A stretch of DNA of 64,000 bases from Sulfopaludibacter sp963835555 (lineage in GTDB: Bacteria > Acidobacteriota > Terriglobia > Bryobacterales > Bryobacteraceae): the NCBI GenBank assembly GCA_963835555.1, contig CAWIGC010000008.1, forward strand, positions 310,001-374,000, given 5' to 3'. Every line of letters begins with the position of its first letter. The stretch's first letter is position 1. The notes beneath the pieces were generated by a model. The model was not told the DNA's origin, did not search any database, and worked only from the letters and a program-made list of their open reading frames with translations. Both the position numbers and the translations under genes were made by a program. Of this stretch, positions 1 through 8,866 are shown piece by piece.

Positions 1-77
1 CCGCCCCTCTGCTGTGCCGCAAGCGATGTTGCGGCTGCTCCCCCAGAGAGCGATCCCAGAAATCCTCTGCGAGTCAT
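1..77 (-). CDS. N-terminus of an exported (Tat-signal) protein, running off the left edge
   Basis: Only the first 25 codons are in the window. Read on the minus strand from the ATG at 77, the peptide starts MTRRGFLGSLSGGAAATSLA. This has the twin-arginine pattern (RRGFL), a hydrophobic stretch and a small-residue cleavage region. A strong Shine-Dalgarno (AGGAGG on the minus strand) lies at about 88-95, around ten bases before the ATG. The gene is divergent from the NIPSNAP gene at 194. The mature protein lies outside the window, so no function can be given. Confidence 0.6.
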   Translation of the reverse strand, partial: MTRRGFLGSLSGGAAATSLAAQQRG

Positions 78-193
78 AGCCACGAGTTCCTCCTCAGGCG
101 GAATCAATTTTACACCCGGAACCGGCGCGAAATACTCCCGCGCTCAGCCTGCATTCCTCCCGTGATAAACTCTGAATCGTCACCTCAAAAACC

Positions 194-994
194 ATGAATC
201 GCAGAAAGTTTCTCTCGGGCTCTCTCACTGCCTCGGCCCTTTCGCTGGCCCCCTCATCCAACGCGGCGCCCCAATCGCCCAAAGCCGCGCCCGAATATTA
301 TGATCTCCGGCGCTATCAACTCGCCAGCGGACCCGGCACCAGGCTCACCGACCGCTATTTCTCCGGCGCGCTCATTCCCGCCTTGAACCGCCTCGGCATC
401 GGACCCGTCGGCGCCTTCTCCCTCTATTTCGGTCCCGATACCCCCGCTTATTACCTCCTCCTGCCGTCCTCCAAACTCGAAACCCTGGTGACCGCCGATC
501 TGGAACTGGCGAAGGACGCCGTATTCATGAAAGCCGCGGCGCCTTTCTGGGATGCCCCCGGCGGCGAGCCGCCTTACCTGAGGATCGAAAGCACTCTGCT
601 GCGTGCCTTCGAGGGTTATCCCAAACTTACCGTTCCGGCCGCCGCGGCTAAGAAGGAAAAGCGCATCTATCAACTCCGCACGTACGTCTCGCCCACCAAC
701 ATGGACCACATGCGGAAGGTGGAAATGTTCCAGCACGGCGAGTTCGATATCTTCGCCAAAGCCGGCGCCGCCGGTGTCTTTTATGCCGATGCGCTAATTG
801 GCCCGAGACTGCCCAGCCTCACCTATATGCTCAGCTTCCCGAATATGGAGGCGCTCGAAACCGCCTGGGATAAGTTCGGCGCCGACCCCGATTGGAAAAA
901 ACTCTCCGCCGATCCGCGATTCAAATTGGACCCGCCGACAGTCTCGAACATTACCAGCATCGTGCTGCGGCCCCTCTCCTCTTCGCAGGTGTAG
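194..994 (+). CDS. Exported NIPSNAP family protein
   Basis: A 266-residue protein. The N-terminus MNRRKFLSGSLTASALSL is a Tat-type signal (NRRKFL), with likely cleavage near residue 24. The mature part holds two similar alpha/beta modules: residues about 34-130 start with YYDLRRYQL, and about 158-262 start with RIYQLRTY. This is the double NIPSNAP arrangement common in exported proteins of soil Acidobacteria and Planctomycetes. The family's biochemical role is not established, so no reaction is assigned. The next gene is convergent, which makes it probably monocistronic. Confidence 0.8.
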   Translation: MNRRKFLSGSLTASALSLAPSSNAAPQSPKAAPEYYDLRRYQLASGPGTRLTDRYFSGALIPALNRLGIGPVGAFSLYFGPDTPAYYLLLPSSKLETLVTADLELAKDAVFMKAAAPFWDAPGGEPPYLRIESTLLRAFEGYPKLTVPAAAAKKEKRIYQLRTYVSPTNMDHMRKVEMFQHGEFDIFAKAGAAGVFYADALIGPRLPSLTYMLSFPNMEALETAWDKFGADPDWKKLSADPRFKLDPPTVSNITSIVLRPLSSSQV

Positions 995-1026
995 CTCATC
1001 GGCCGCGCCTGGACCGCCTGGATCTG

Positions 1027-1665
1027 TTACGGCTTCCGAAGTTCCAGCGTGACCGTCTGAAAGGTCCCCGCCTGCTGCTCGGCCCTGGCGATTGCGAACC
1101 CGGCCTCCGCCGCCAGTCGCTTGTAATAATGCAAGTCCATGGGTTTCTCCGGCCAGAACGTCCCATAACCCGTCTCCACCACCTTGCCCGGAAGTTGGAA
1201 GCGGAACCGGAAGACCGGACCGCGCGTGTTTTCCTCCAGCGCAACAGGAATCACCGCGTCCCAGATCAACCACCGCCCCTCGCGTCGCAGCACACGGAAC
1301 ACCTCCGCAAACACCCGCCGCTGAACCTCGGGACGCATGTACATGAGCGAGAAGAACGCCGTTGCCGTGTCAAAGGTATTGTCGAGGAATTTCAAATCGG
1401 TCGCGTCCATCACAATCTTGAGCGGTCCCGCCGGCGCCTCCTCCAACTCCCGCTTCGACAGGTCCACGGCGATCGTCTGGCTCGGCTTCATCTGGCCGAT
1501 GATCCCCTCGCCGCCGCCGCCAATATCGAGTATGTAGCCCGCCGCCTGGAAATCGGCGACCACGAAGTCCTGACGCTCGAACAGGTGCATTCGGGGTTCA
1601 TCCCCCGCGGCGGAAGACGCGGCGCCCGTCAGAGCGAGAAGAAACTGCGTCCGCGTGATCGTCAT
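1027..1665 (-). CDS. SAM-dependent class I methyltransferase
   Basis: A 212-residue protein with a Rossmann methyltransferase core. Motif I is ILDIGGGGEG (about residues 45-54), followed by an acidic end of strand 2 (IAVDLS) and the DATDLKFLDNTFD segment typical of Methyltransf_11 proteins. The first 21 residues (TRTQFLLALTGAASSAAG) are hydrophobic and resemble an export signal. A later start at 1590 (MHLFERQ) would give a cytoplasmic protein, and no clear ribosome site decides between them. The substrate cannot be inferred. It converges on the NIPSNAP gene. Confidence 0.7.
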   Translation of the reverse strand: MTITRTQFLLALTGAASSAAGDEPRMHLFERQDFVVADFQAAGYILDIGGGGEGIIGQMKPSQTIAVDLSKRELEEAPAGPLKIVMDATDLKFLDNTFDTATAFFSLMYMRPEVQRRVFAEVFRVLRREGRWLIWDAVIPVALEENTRGPVFRFRFQLPGKVVETGYGTFWPEKPMDLHYYKRLAAEAGFAIARAEQQAGTFQTVTLELRKP

Positions 1666-1892
1666 GATTCAGGATACGAGAGTCCGAATCATTCTGTTCC
1701 CCGGTCCGTCACCGCGGCGGCGCCGCCCGTGAAATTCGCTTCGAAGGCGTACCGCCCTGTTCCCCCTCCGTCGTGAGAAACTCAGTGACTCCGTTTGCAC
1801 CATCTTTTTCCACCGCTGACAACCGAACCACTTGCACTAACCGCCCCAAAAATCCATAACGGTTGCATGATCCAATGAAACTGGAGGTAGAC

Positions 1893-2550
1893 ATGGAAGA
1901 GCAACTGACAGCACCCAAACCGCGCGATCCCCGCGCCCTCAAGGCTTGCCGGCACTGGCCTCACCCGCCAAGTCCTTATCCTGTCACTCCGTGGATGAGG
2001 TGGCCTAAAGACCCACTGCCAAAACATCCACGAATCGCTGGCCCCCGTCGGAGGCATGGAAGTCGAACTCGTGCAGGAAATCGCCGACGACCGCTGGCGT
2101 CTCAAGCACGCCTCCGCCCTCGACAACAACATTAACTCCCTCGGTCTCACCGAACCAGACACCATCACCGCCCACCACCCGGAAATCGACGCCGCTTTCG
2201 CCAAAGCCCGCATCTGGCTCGCCGACCCGAAGAACCGCACCTTGCTGAGCCTCTACGAGCAGCGCATCAAACGCAAGGAACTCCAGACTACGGCCCTCCT
2301 GCGCCAGTTGCAGCAGGAACGCCGCGCAGCCCTCCAGCAAGCCGTGGAAGAAGCCGCCCTCCTAGCCCAACTCGCGGCAGGCAAAGGAGAATCGTTCGAC
2401 ATCGCGCGCGATCTTCCGCGCCTCGCCCACTACCCGCAATTTGATTTTTCGAGCCCCGAACTCGCCCGCCTGGTCACCCACGCCCAACGCCTCGCCGAGG
2501 CCAGAAGGCTCTTTCAGAAGCCCGCAAAGCCCCTCCGTATGGCCGCATAG
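1893..2550 (+). pseudogene. Frame-broken protein of a widespread acidobacterial family of unknown function
   Basis: GGAGG sits five bases before the ATG at 1893. The protein begins MEEQLTAPKPRDPRALKACR. The recognisable body, from about 2010 (THCQNIHESLAPVGGME) to 2550, is helical and rich in Ala, Leu, Glu and Gln. Joining the two needs three one-base corrections: an extra base near 1956, an extra base near 1992 and a missing base near 2007. Without them a TGA at 1996 ends the frame. From memory this resembles a family in soil bacteria whose members start with a KHGLT-like segment and continue LVQE.ADDRWRL. Its function is unknown. The cluster of errors within 55 bases could be decay or poor sequence. 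Confidence 0.5.
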
Positions 2551-2586
2551 CCCTCGTTCCGGCAGCGTGCGACAAATCCCCTATCC

Positions 2587-4899
2587 CTAACCCCTGTCCC
2601 CAAGCCCCGCTTTCGCCTCCGCGTCCATCAGCGAGCGGTAGGGTTTGCCCACTTCCTGAGCGTCCACCACCGCTACCGCGGCCACGTGGACAATGTCATT
2701 CACTTCCGACCCGCGCTGCAGCACGTGAACCGGTTTGGAAAGACCCGTCAGCAGCGGCCCGATCAGTTCGCAGCCCCCGATCCGCTGCAGCAGTTTGTAG
2801 GCGATGTTGCCGGATTCCAGATTGGGGAAGATCAGCACGTTGGCGCCGCCTTTCAAGGTGCTGAACGGGTACGTCTCTTCGATGATTTGCGGCACCACCG
2901 CCGTGTCCGCCTGCATTTCTCCGTCGATCATCAGGTGCGGAGCCCGTTGTCGCACCAGGTCTACGGCGCGCCGGACCTTCTCCGCCCACGGATGGTGGGT
3001 ACTGCCGAAGTTGGAGAAGCTCAGCATGGCCACGCGCGGATCCTGATTGAAGCGCCGCGCCTTTTCCGATGCCATGATCGCGATCTCCGCCAGTTCTTCC
3101 GCCGATGGGTCGATATTCACCGTGGCGTCCGCCAGGAAGTAGATGTCGCTCTTGGGCGTGATCAGCACGTACACGCCGGCCACCCGCTTCAGTTCCGGCC
3201 GCACGTCGATCACCTGCAGCGCCGGACGAATGGTGTCCGGATAATGCGTGGTCAGGCCGCCGATCAGGGCATCGGCATCGCCCAGCCGCACCATCATGCT
3301 GCCGAACGTGATGGGATTCAGAATCAACTGGCGCGCCTCGGTATGAGTTACGCCTTTGCGCTGGCGCAGGCTGAAAAATTCCTCGGCATATTCTTCCAGC
3401 CGCGCGAACTTCGAGGGATCGACAATTTGGATGCCGTTCAGATGCAGGCGCAGTTCGGCGGCCTTCGCCCGGATGGCTTCCTGGTTGCCCAGCAGAATCG
3501 GCGAGGCAATCTTTTCGTCCAGCAGAATCTGGCAGGCGCGCAGGATCTTGCCTTCCTGGCCCTCGGTGAACACAATGCGCTTGGGATCCATTTGCGCTTT
3601 GTTGATCATGGCCCGCATGACGCCATGCGCCGTGCCCAGACGGCGCTCCAGCGCCTCGCGGTAATGCTTCAGGTCCACCGGAGTCTGCGCCACGCCGGTT
3701 TCCATGGCGGCTTGCGCCACGGCGGAGGCCTCGAAGATCAGCACGCGCGGGTCGAAAGGCTTGGGGATAATGTATTCGCGGCCGAATTCCATGCGCTCCA
3801 CGCCGTACGCGCGCAGCACCGAATCCGGCACGTCTTCCTTCGCCAGGGCCGCCAGCGCCCGCGTGGCCGCCAGTTTCATCTCGTCGTTGATGGTCGTGGC
3901 CCGCACATCCAGCGCGCCGCGGAAGATGAACGGGAATCCCAGGACGTTATTTACCTGGTTGGGATAATCCGAGCGCCCCGTGGCCACAATGGCATCGGGA
4001 CGCGCGGCCAGCGCCACATCGTAGGCGATTTCCGGATCGGGGTTCGCCAGCGCGAAGATAATCGGGTTCGGCGCCATCCCCTTCACCATTTCCGCTGTCA
4101 CCGCGCCGGCGCTGGAGAGTCCGAAGAATACGTCGGCGTCCACCAGGGCCTCGGTCAGCGTGCGCGCTTTGGTGGTCGAGGCGAAGCGCGCCTTGTACGC
4201 GTTCATGCCCGCCGTGCGTCCTTCGAAGATCACGCCCTTGGTGTCGCACATGACGATGTTTTCGCGGCGCACGCCCAGCTTCACGTAGTGGGCGGCGCAG
4301 GAAATTGCGCTGGCCCCCGCGCCATTGAACACCACGTGGACCTCTTCGATTTTCTTGCCGCTGAGTTCCAGCGCATTCAGCAGTCCGGCCCCGGAGATAA
4401 TCGCCGTGCCGTGCTGATCGTCATGGAAGACCGGAATCTTCATCGTCTTCCGCAGCTCTTCCTCAATGTAGAAGCACTCCGGAGCTTTGATGTCTTCCAG
4501 GTTGATGCCGCCGAAAGTGGGTTCCAGGACCTGGCAGGTGCGGATGATCTCGTCGGGATTGGTGGTGTCGAGCTCGATATCGAAGACGTCGATATCGGCG
4601 AACCGCTTGAACAGCACACCCTTGCCCTCCATGACCGGCTTACCGGCCAGGGCGCCGATATTTCCCAGGCCCAGGACGGCGGTGCCGTTGGATACCACAC
4701 CTACCAGGTTTCCCTTGCCCGTGTACTTGTAGGCCAGGCTCGGGTCGCGCTCGATTTCCAGGCACGGAACAGCGACGCCGGGTGTGTACGCGAGGCTCAG
4801 ATCGCGCTGCGTGCGGCACGGCTTCGTGGGCACGACGGCAATTTTTCCCGCCGGGGAAGATGAGTGGTATTCCAAGGCATCTTCGGGACGAATGATCAT
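2587..4899 (-). CDS. maeB: NADP-dependent malic enzyme with C-terminal phosphotransacetylase-like domain
   Basis: Oxidative decarboxylation of malate to pyruvate with NADP reduction. The chosen start (ATG at 4899, MIIRPEDALEYHSSS) gives 770 residues, close to E. coli MaeB (759). It has an AAAGGTG ribosome site eight bases upstream, whereas an upstream in-frame ATG at 5013 would add an unconserved extension. Residues about 1-430 are the malic enzyme part (AYTPGVAVPCLEI, VVFNGAGASAISCA nucleotide loop, FALANPDPE). Residues about 430-770 are the PTA-like domain, which in MaeB proteins is regulatory and lacks phosphotransacetylase activity. It is divergent from phosphoketolase-acetate kinase, so the locus surrounds the pyruvate/acetyl phosphate node. 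Confidence 0.93.
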   Translation of the reverse strand: MIIRPEDALEYHSSSPAGKIAVVPTKPCRTQRDLSLAYTPGVAVPCLEIERDPSLAYKYTGKGNLVGVVSNGTAVLGLGNIGALAGKPVMEGKGVLFKRFADIDVFDIELDTTNPDEIIRTCQVLEPTFGGINLEDIKAPECFYIEEELRKTMKIPVFHDDQHGTAIISGAGLLNALELSGKKIEEVHVVFNGAGASAISCAAHYVKLGVRRENIVMCDTKGVIFEGRTAGMNAYKARFASTTKARTLTEALVDADVFFGLSSAGAVTAEMVKGMAPNPIIFALANPDPEIAYDVALAARPDAIVATGRSDYPNQVNNVLGFPFIFRGALDVRATTINDEMKLAATRALAALAKEDVPDSVLRAYGVERMEFGREYIIPKPFDPRVLIFEASAVAQAAMETGVAQTPVDLKHYREALERRLGTAHGVMRAMINKAQMDPKRIVFTEGQEGKILRACQILLDEKIASPILLGNQEAIRAKAAELRLHLNGIQIVDPSKFARLEEYAEEFFSLRQRKGVTHTEARQLILNPITFGSMMVRLGDADALIGGLTTHYPDTIRPALQVIDVRPELKRVAGVYVLITPKSDIYFLADATVNIDPSAEELAEIAIMASEKARRFNQDPRVAMLSFSNFGSTHHPWAEKVRRAVDLVRQRAPHLMIDGEMQADTAVVPQIIEETYPFSTLKGGANVLIFPNLESGNIAYKLLQRIGGCELIGPLLTGLSKPVHVLQRGSEVNDIVHVAAVAVVDAQEVGKPYRSLMDAEAKAGLGDRG

Positions 4900-4921
4900 A
4901 GAAAGAGCACCTTTCAAGATA

Positions 4922-4927
4922 ATTATA
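4922..4927 (-). promoter_or_regulatory. Possible -10 box for maeB
   Basis: On the minus strand the sequence TATAAT lies 22 bases upstream of the maeB ATG. Transcription would then start about 10-15 bases before the ATG. No good -35 is visible: the nearest candidate, TTGGAA, is only 13 bases away. This is a sequence match only. Confidence 0.35.
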
Positions 4928-5058
4928 CTCGCTTGTCTGATTCCAACAGCATTTTTCGTTGAAATATCCACCATTACACCACCTGGGGGCGGTGTGGTGG
5001 GACGCGTCTTCACAACCCTGTTACACGACGCCCTGCATAATGAAAGGGAGAGGACTAC

Positions 5059-7417
5059 ATGCAGCCATTACCGGAGCAGGAACTTCGCAAGATCGACGCA
5101 TACTGGCGCGCCGCCAATTATCTTTCCGTTGGACAGATCTACCTGTACGACAACCCGCTGCTCACCGAACCGCTCAAACTGGAGCACATCAAGCCGCGCC
5201 TGCTGGGCCACTGGGGCACCACGCCCGGATTGAACTTCATCTACGTCCACTGCAATCGCCTGATCCGGAAGTACGACCTGGACATGATCTACATCTGCGG
5301 ACCGGGACACGGCGGCCCGGGCATGGTCGCCAACACCTATCTGGAAGGCACCTACAGCGAGGTTTACCCCAACATCGGCGAAGATGCGGAAGGTCTGAAG
5401 CGGCTGTTCACCGCAGTTCTCTTTTCCGGGCGGCATTCCCAGCCACGCCGCGCCCGAAACGCCGGGCTCGATTCACGAAGGCGGCGAACTGGGCTACGCG
5501 CTGGTGCACGCCTACGGGGCGGTGTTCGATAATCCCGGGCTGATTGCCTGCTGCGTGGTGGGCGATGGCGAAGCCGAAACCGGCGCCCTGGCCACCAGCT
5601 GGCACTCCAACAAGTTTCTCAATCCGGCGCGCGACGGCGCCGTCCTGCCCGTCCTGCATCTGAACGGATACAAGATTGCCGGACCCACGGTGCTGGCGCG
5701 CATTCCCAAAGAGGAGTTGACCGCGCTGTTCACCGGGTATGGGTACAAGCCATATTTCGTGGAAGGCGATGACCCGGCGCACATGCATCAGGAAATGGCG
5801 GCCACCATGGAGACCGCCATCCTGGAGATTCGCGCCATTCAGGACGGCGCGCGCCAAAAGGGCGAGACCGCCCGGCCGGCCTGGCCCATGATCGTGCTGC
5901 GATCCCCCAAGGGCTGGACCGGCCCGAAGATTGTGGACGGCGTGGCTATTGAAGGAACCTTCCGTGCGCACCAGGTGCCCCTGACCGACTTCGCCGCCAA
6001 GCCGCAGCACGTCCAGTTGCTGGAGAACTGGATGCGCAGCTACAAGCCGGACGAGCTGTTCACCGAGACCGGCGCGTTTCGCGCCGACCTGCGCGAACTG
6101 GCCCCCAAGGGCGAACGGCGCATGGGCGCCAATCCGCACGCCAATGGCGGGCTGCTGCTGAAAGACCTGTGCATGCCGGACTTTCGCAAGTACGCGGTGG
6201 ACGTGCCGCGTCCCGGCGCGGTGAACGGCGAAGCCACGCGCGTCCTGGGCTACATGCTGCGCGACGTCATGAAGTTGAACCAGGACGCGCGCAACTTCCG
6301 CGTCATGGGTCCGGACGAAACCGAATCCAACCGCCTCGGCGCTCTGTTCGAAGTCACCAACCGCGAGTCCATGGCGCAGATTCTTTCCACCGACGATCAC
6401 GTGACGCGCGACGGGCGCGTGATGGAAGTCCTGAGCGAGCACATGTGCCAGGGCTGGCTGGAAGGCTACCTGCTTACCGGGCGGCACGGCTTCTTTTCCT
6501 GCTACGAAGGCTTCATCCACATCATCGATTCCATGTTGAACCAGCATGCCAAGTGGCTCAAGGTGACGCGGCACCTGCCCTGGCGCAGACCCATCGCGTC
6601 GCTGAACTATCTGCTGACCTCGCACGTGTGGCGCCAGGATCATAACGGCTTCAGCCACCAGGATCCGGGTTTTATCGATTTGGTGGTGAACAAAAAAGCC
6701 GATATCGTGCGCGTGTATCTGCCGCCGGACGCCAACACGCTGCTCTCTGTGGCCGACCACTGCATCCGCAGTCGCCATTACGTCAATGTGATCGTGGCCG
6801 GCAAGCAGCCCGCGCCCCAGTGGCTCGATATGGATGCCGCCATCAAGCACTGCACCGTCGGGTTAGGCATCTGGGAGTGGGCCAGTAACGATCAGGGAAC
6901 CGAGCCCGATGTGGTGATGGCTTGCTGCGGCGATGTTCCTACGCTGGAGACTCTGGCGGCGGTGGATTTCCTGCGCGGCGCCATCCCGGACCTCAAAATC
7001 CGGGTCGTCAACGTGGTGGACCTGATGACCCTGCAGCCCGCCAGCGAGCATCCGCACGGGCTTTCCGACAGCGAGTTCGATTCCATCTTTACCACGGACC
7101 GGCCGGTGGTCTTCGCGTTCCACGGCTATCCCTGGCTGATTCACCGCCTGACCTACCGCCGCAAGAACCACGACAATCTGCACGTGCGCGGATACAAAGA
7201 GGAAGGCACCACCACCACGCCTTTCGATATGACCGTGCTCAACGACCTGGACCGCTTCCACCTGGCGATGGATGTGATCGACCGTGTGCCGCGCATTCAG
7301 AAAGTGGCGGCGCATCAGAAACAGGCGCTGCGCAATAAGCTGATCGAGCACAAACTGTACATCGCCACCCACGGCGATGACATGCCGGAGATTCGCAATT
7401 GGAAGTGGCCGGCGTAA
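5059..7417 (+). CDS. xfp: Phosphoketolase (xylulose-5-P/fructose-6-P), with one frame break
   Basis: Thiamine-diphosphate enzyme that cleaves xylulose-5-P or fructose-6-P to acetyl phosphate plus GAP or erythrose-4-P. AGGGAGAGG precedes the ATG at 5059. The N-terminal part has GTTPGLNFIYVHCNR and CGPGHGGPGMVANTYLEG. The rest, in another frame, has GELGYALVHAYGAVFDNPGL, the VVGDGEAETG cofactor motif and a normal C-terminus (IRNWKWPA). One extra base (g at about 5413) separates the halves. Dropping it restores FTQFSFPGGIPSHAAPETPG and a protein of about 785 residues, the usual length. Acetate kinase begins six bases downstream, giving a phosphoketolase-to-acetate ATP-yielding route. Confidence 0.92.
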
Positions 7418-7422
7418 CCGCC

Positions 7423-8573
7423 ATGCGAATCCTGGTTCTGAATGGAGGCTCCAGCAGCCTGAAGGCGACCTTGCGCGATAACGGCCGCGCGCGCGCCTGT
7501 GTGGGAGGCGCATGTCGAATGGGGCCGGGAACCGGGCAAGGCGCAGATGAAGATCGGCGGCGGCAAGGCGGAGACCCGTACGCTCGATATCCACTCGCCG
7601 CGGGATGTGCTGGCTCCCGTGCTGGCCACGTTGCCCGGCACGGTGGATGTGGTGGGGCATCGCGTGGTCCACGGCGGCATAGCCTATCGCGAGACCACGC
7701 GCATCACGCGCGGAAGTGAAAGAGGGCATCCGCACCTATTGCGAATTCGCTCCGGAGCACAACCGGCTGGAACTGGAGGCCATCGAGGAAGCCGAGCGGA
7801 TTCTGGGCGACGCAGTGCCGCAGATCGCCGTGTTCGATACCGCGTTTCACGCCACTATTCCGGAGCCGGCGCGGGTCTACCCGGGCCCTTATGAATGGCT
7901 GGAGCGGGGCATCCGGCGGTACGGATTTCACGGCATCAGCCATCAGTATGTCTCCCGGCGCGCGGCGGAGATGACGCCGTGCGCGCGCCTGGTGAGCTGC
8001 CATTTGGGAAACGGGGCCTCCCTGGCGGCCGTTCGGGACGGCAAGAGTATCGATACCACCATGGGCTTCACGCCGCTGGAGGGTCTCATGATGGGCACCC
8101 GCTCGGGCTCCATCGATCCCGGTATTCTGATTTACCTGGTGCGGCACAAAGGCTACGATGCGGCGCAACTGGATCGTCTGCTGAACCAGGAATCGGGACT
8201 GAAAGGGATTTCGGGAATCTCCGGAGATATGCGCGAGATTCTGGCGGCCATCGATCGCGGGGAGACGCGGGCGCGCCTGGCGTTCGACATGTATGTGCAT
8301 CGCCTGTGCCGCGAAATCGGAGGCATGGTGGCGAGCCTGGGAGGTCTCGACGCGCTCCTGTTTACGGCCGGAATCGGCGAGAACTGCCCGCCCTTGCGGA
8401 CCGCGGTCTGCCGGCAGCTTTCGTTCTGGAACATGCGCTTGGATGAGGCGAGGAACGCGCAGACGCCCGAAGACGCCGACATCGCGGAGCCCGGGTCGGC
8501 GGTGCGTGTGCTCGTGGTCCACACCGATGAGGATTGGGAGATTGCGCGGGAATGCGTACGCCTGTTGACTTAG
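7423..8573 (+). CDS. ackA: Acetate kinase, with two frame breaks
   Basis: Acetyl phosphate + ADP to acetate + ATP. The N-terminus MRILVLNGGSSSLKATL is the ASKHA phosphate-binding start of acetate kinases. Later motifs are VVGHRVVHGG, GFHGISHQYVSRRA, CHLGNGASLAA, MGTRSGSIDPG and FTAGIGEN. Three frames are used in succession: one extra base in the GCGCGCG run at about 7486-7495 and one extra g at about 7712. Corrected length is about 382 residues, slightly short of the usual 400. It is translated directly after phosphoketolase and probably co-transcribed with it. The stop overlaps the stop of the convergent chorismate mutase gene by four bases. Confidence 0.88.
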
Positions 8574-8866
8574 CGGCTGCTGCGCCAGTGCTCTTTCTCT
8601 TCGGCGATGAAGTAGCGGACCAGCTCGCGGTAGATCGCTTCAATCACATCGGGGCTCAAACCCTCGCGCTCGGCCCACTGGCGGCGTGTCTGAAGCATCG
8701 CGGCGAAGCGCTCCGGGGCGGCCACGGCGTGCTCGCTGTCTTTGAACCGGGCAGCCGCTTTCACGTAACCGGCGCGCTCTCCGATCAGGCGCACGATCTG
8801 CTCATCGATGCGATCGATCTGGGCGCGCACTTCCTCCAGCGAGGCGCAGTCGGCGGGAGCCTTCAT
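8570..8866 (-). CDS. Chorismate mutase type II (AroQ/PchB-like)
   Basis: A 98-residue all-helical protein. The pattern AQIDRIDEQIVRLIGERAGYVKAAARFK...PERFAAMLQTRRQWAEREGL...FIAEEKEHW matches the small AroQ fold and is nearest to PchB-type proteins. In PchB-type enzymes this scaffold does isochorismate-pyruvate lyase or chorismate mutase chemistry. No salicylate or siderophore genes are nearby, so chorismate to prephenate is the safer guess. The ATG overlaps the stop of the upstream SEC-C gene in an ATGA (8863-8866), implying translational coupling. Confidence 0.85.
   Translation of the reverse strand: MKAPADCASLEEVRAQIDRIDEQIVRLIGERAGYVKAAARFKDSEHAVAAPERFAAMLQTRRQWAEREGLSPDVIEAIYRELVRYFIAEEKEHWRSSR

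Noticed and set aside
2686..4863. 725-codon open frame on the plus strand
   Set aside because: It lies wholly opposite maeB. Its His/Gln/Arg-rich translation has no domain; it is an antisense shadow in GC-rich sequence.
4977..4999. CACCAC...GTGGTG inverted repeat between maeB and xfp
   Set aside because: Only a 6-bp stem with an 11-base loop and no T-run; too weak to call a terminator or operator.
5408..6850. 480-codon open frame on the minus strand
   Set aside because: Antisense to phosphoketolase, with no ribosome site and no recognisable motif.
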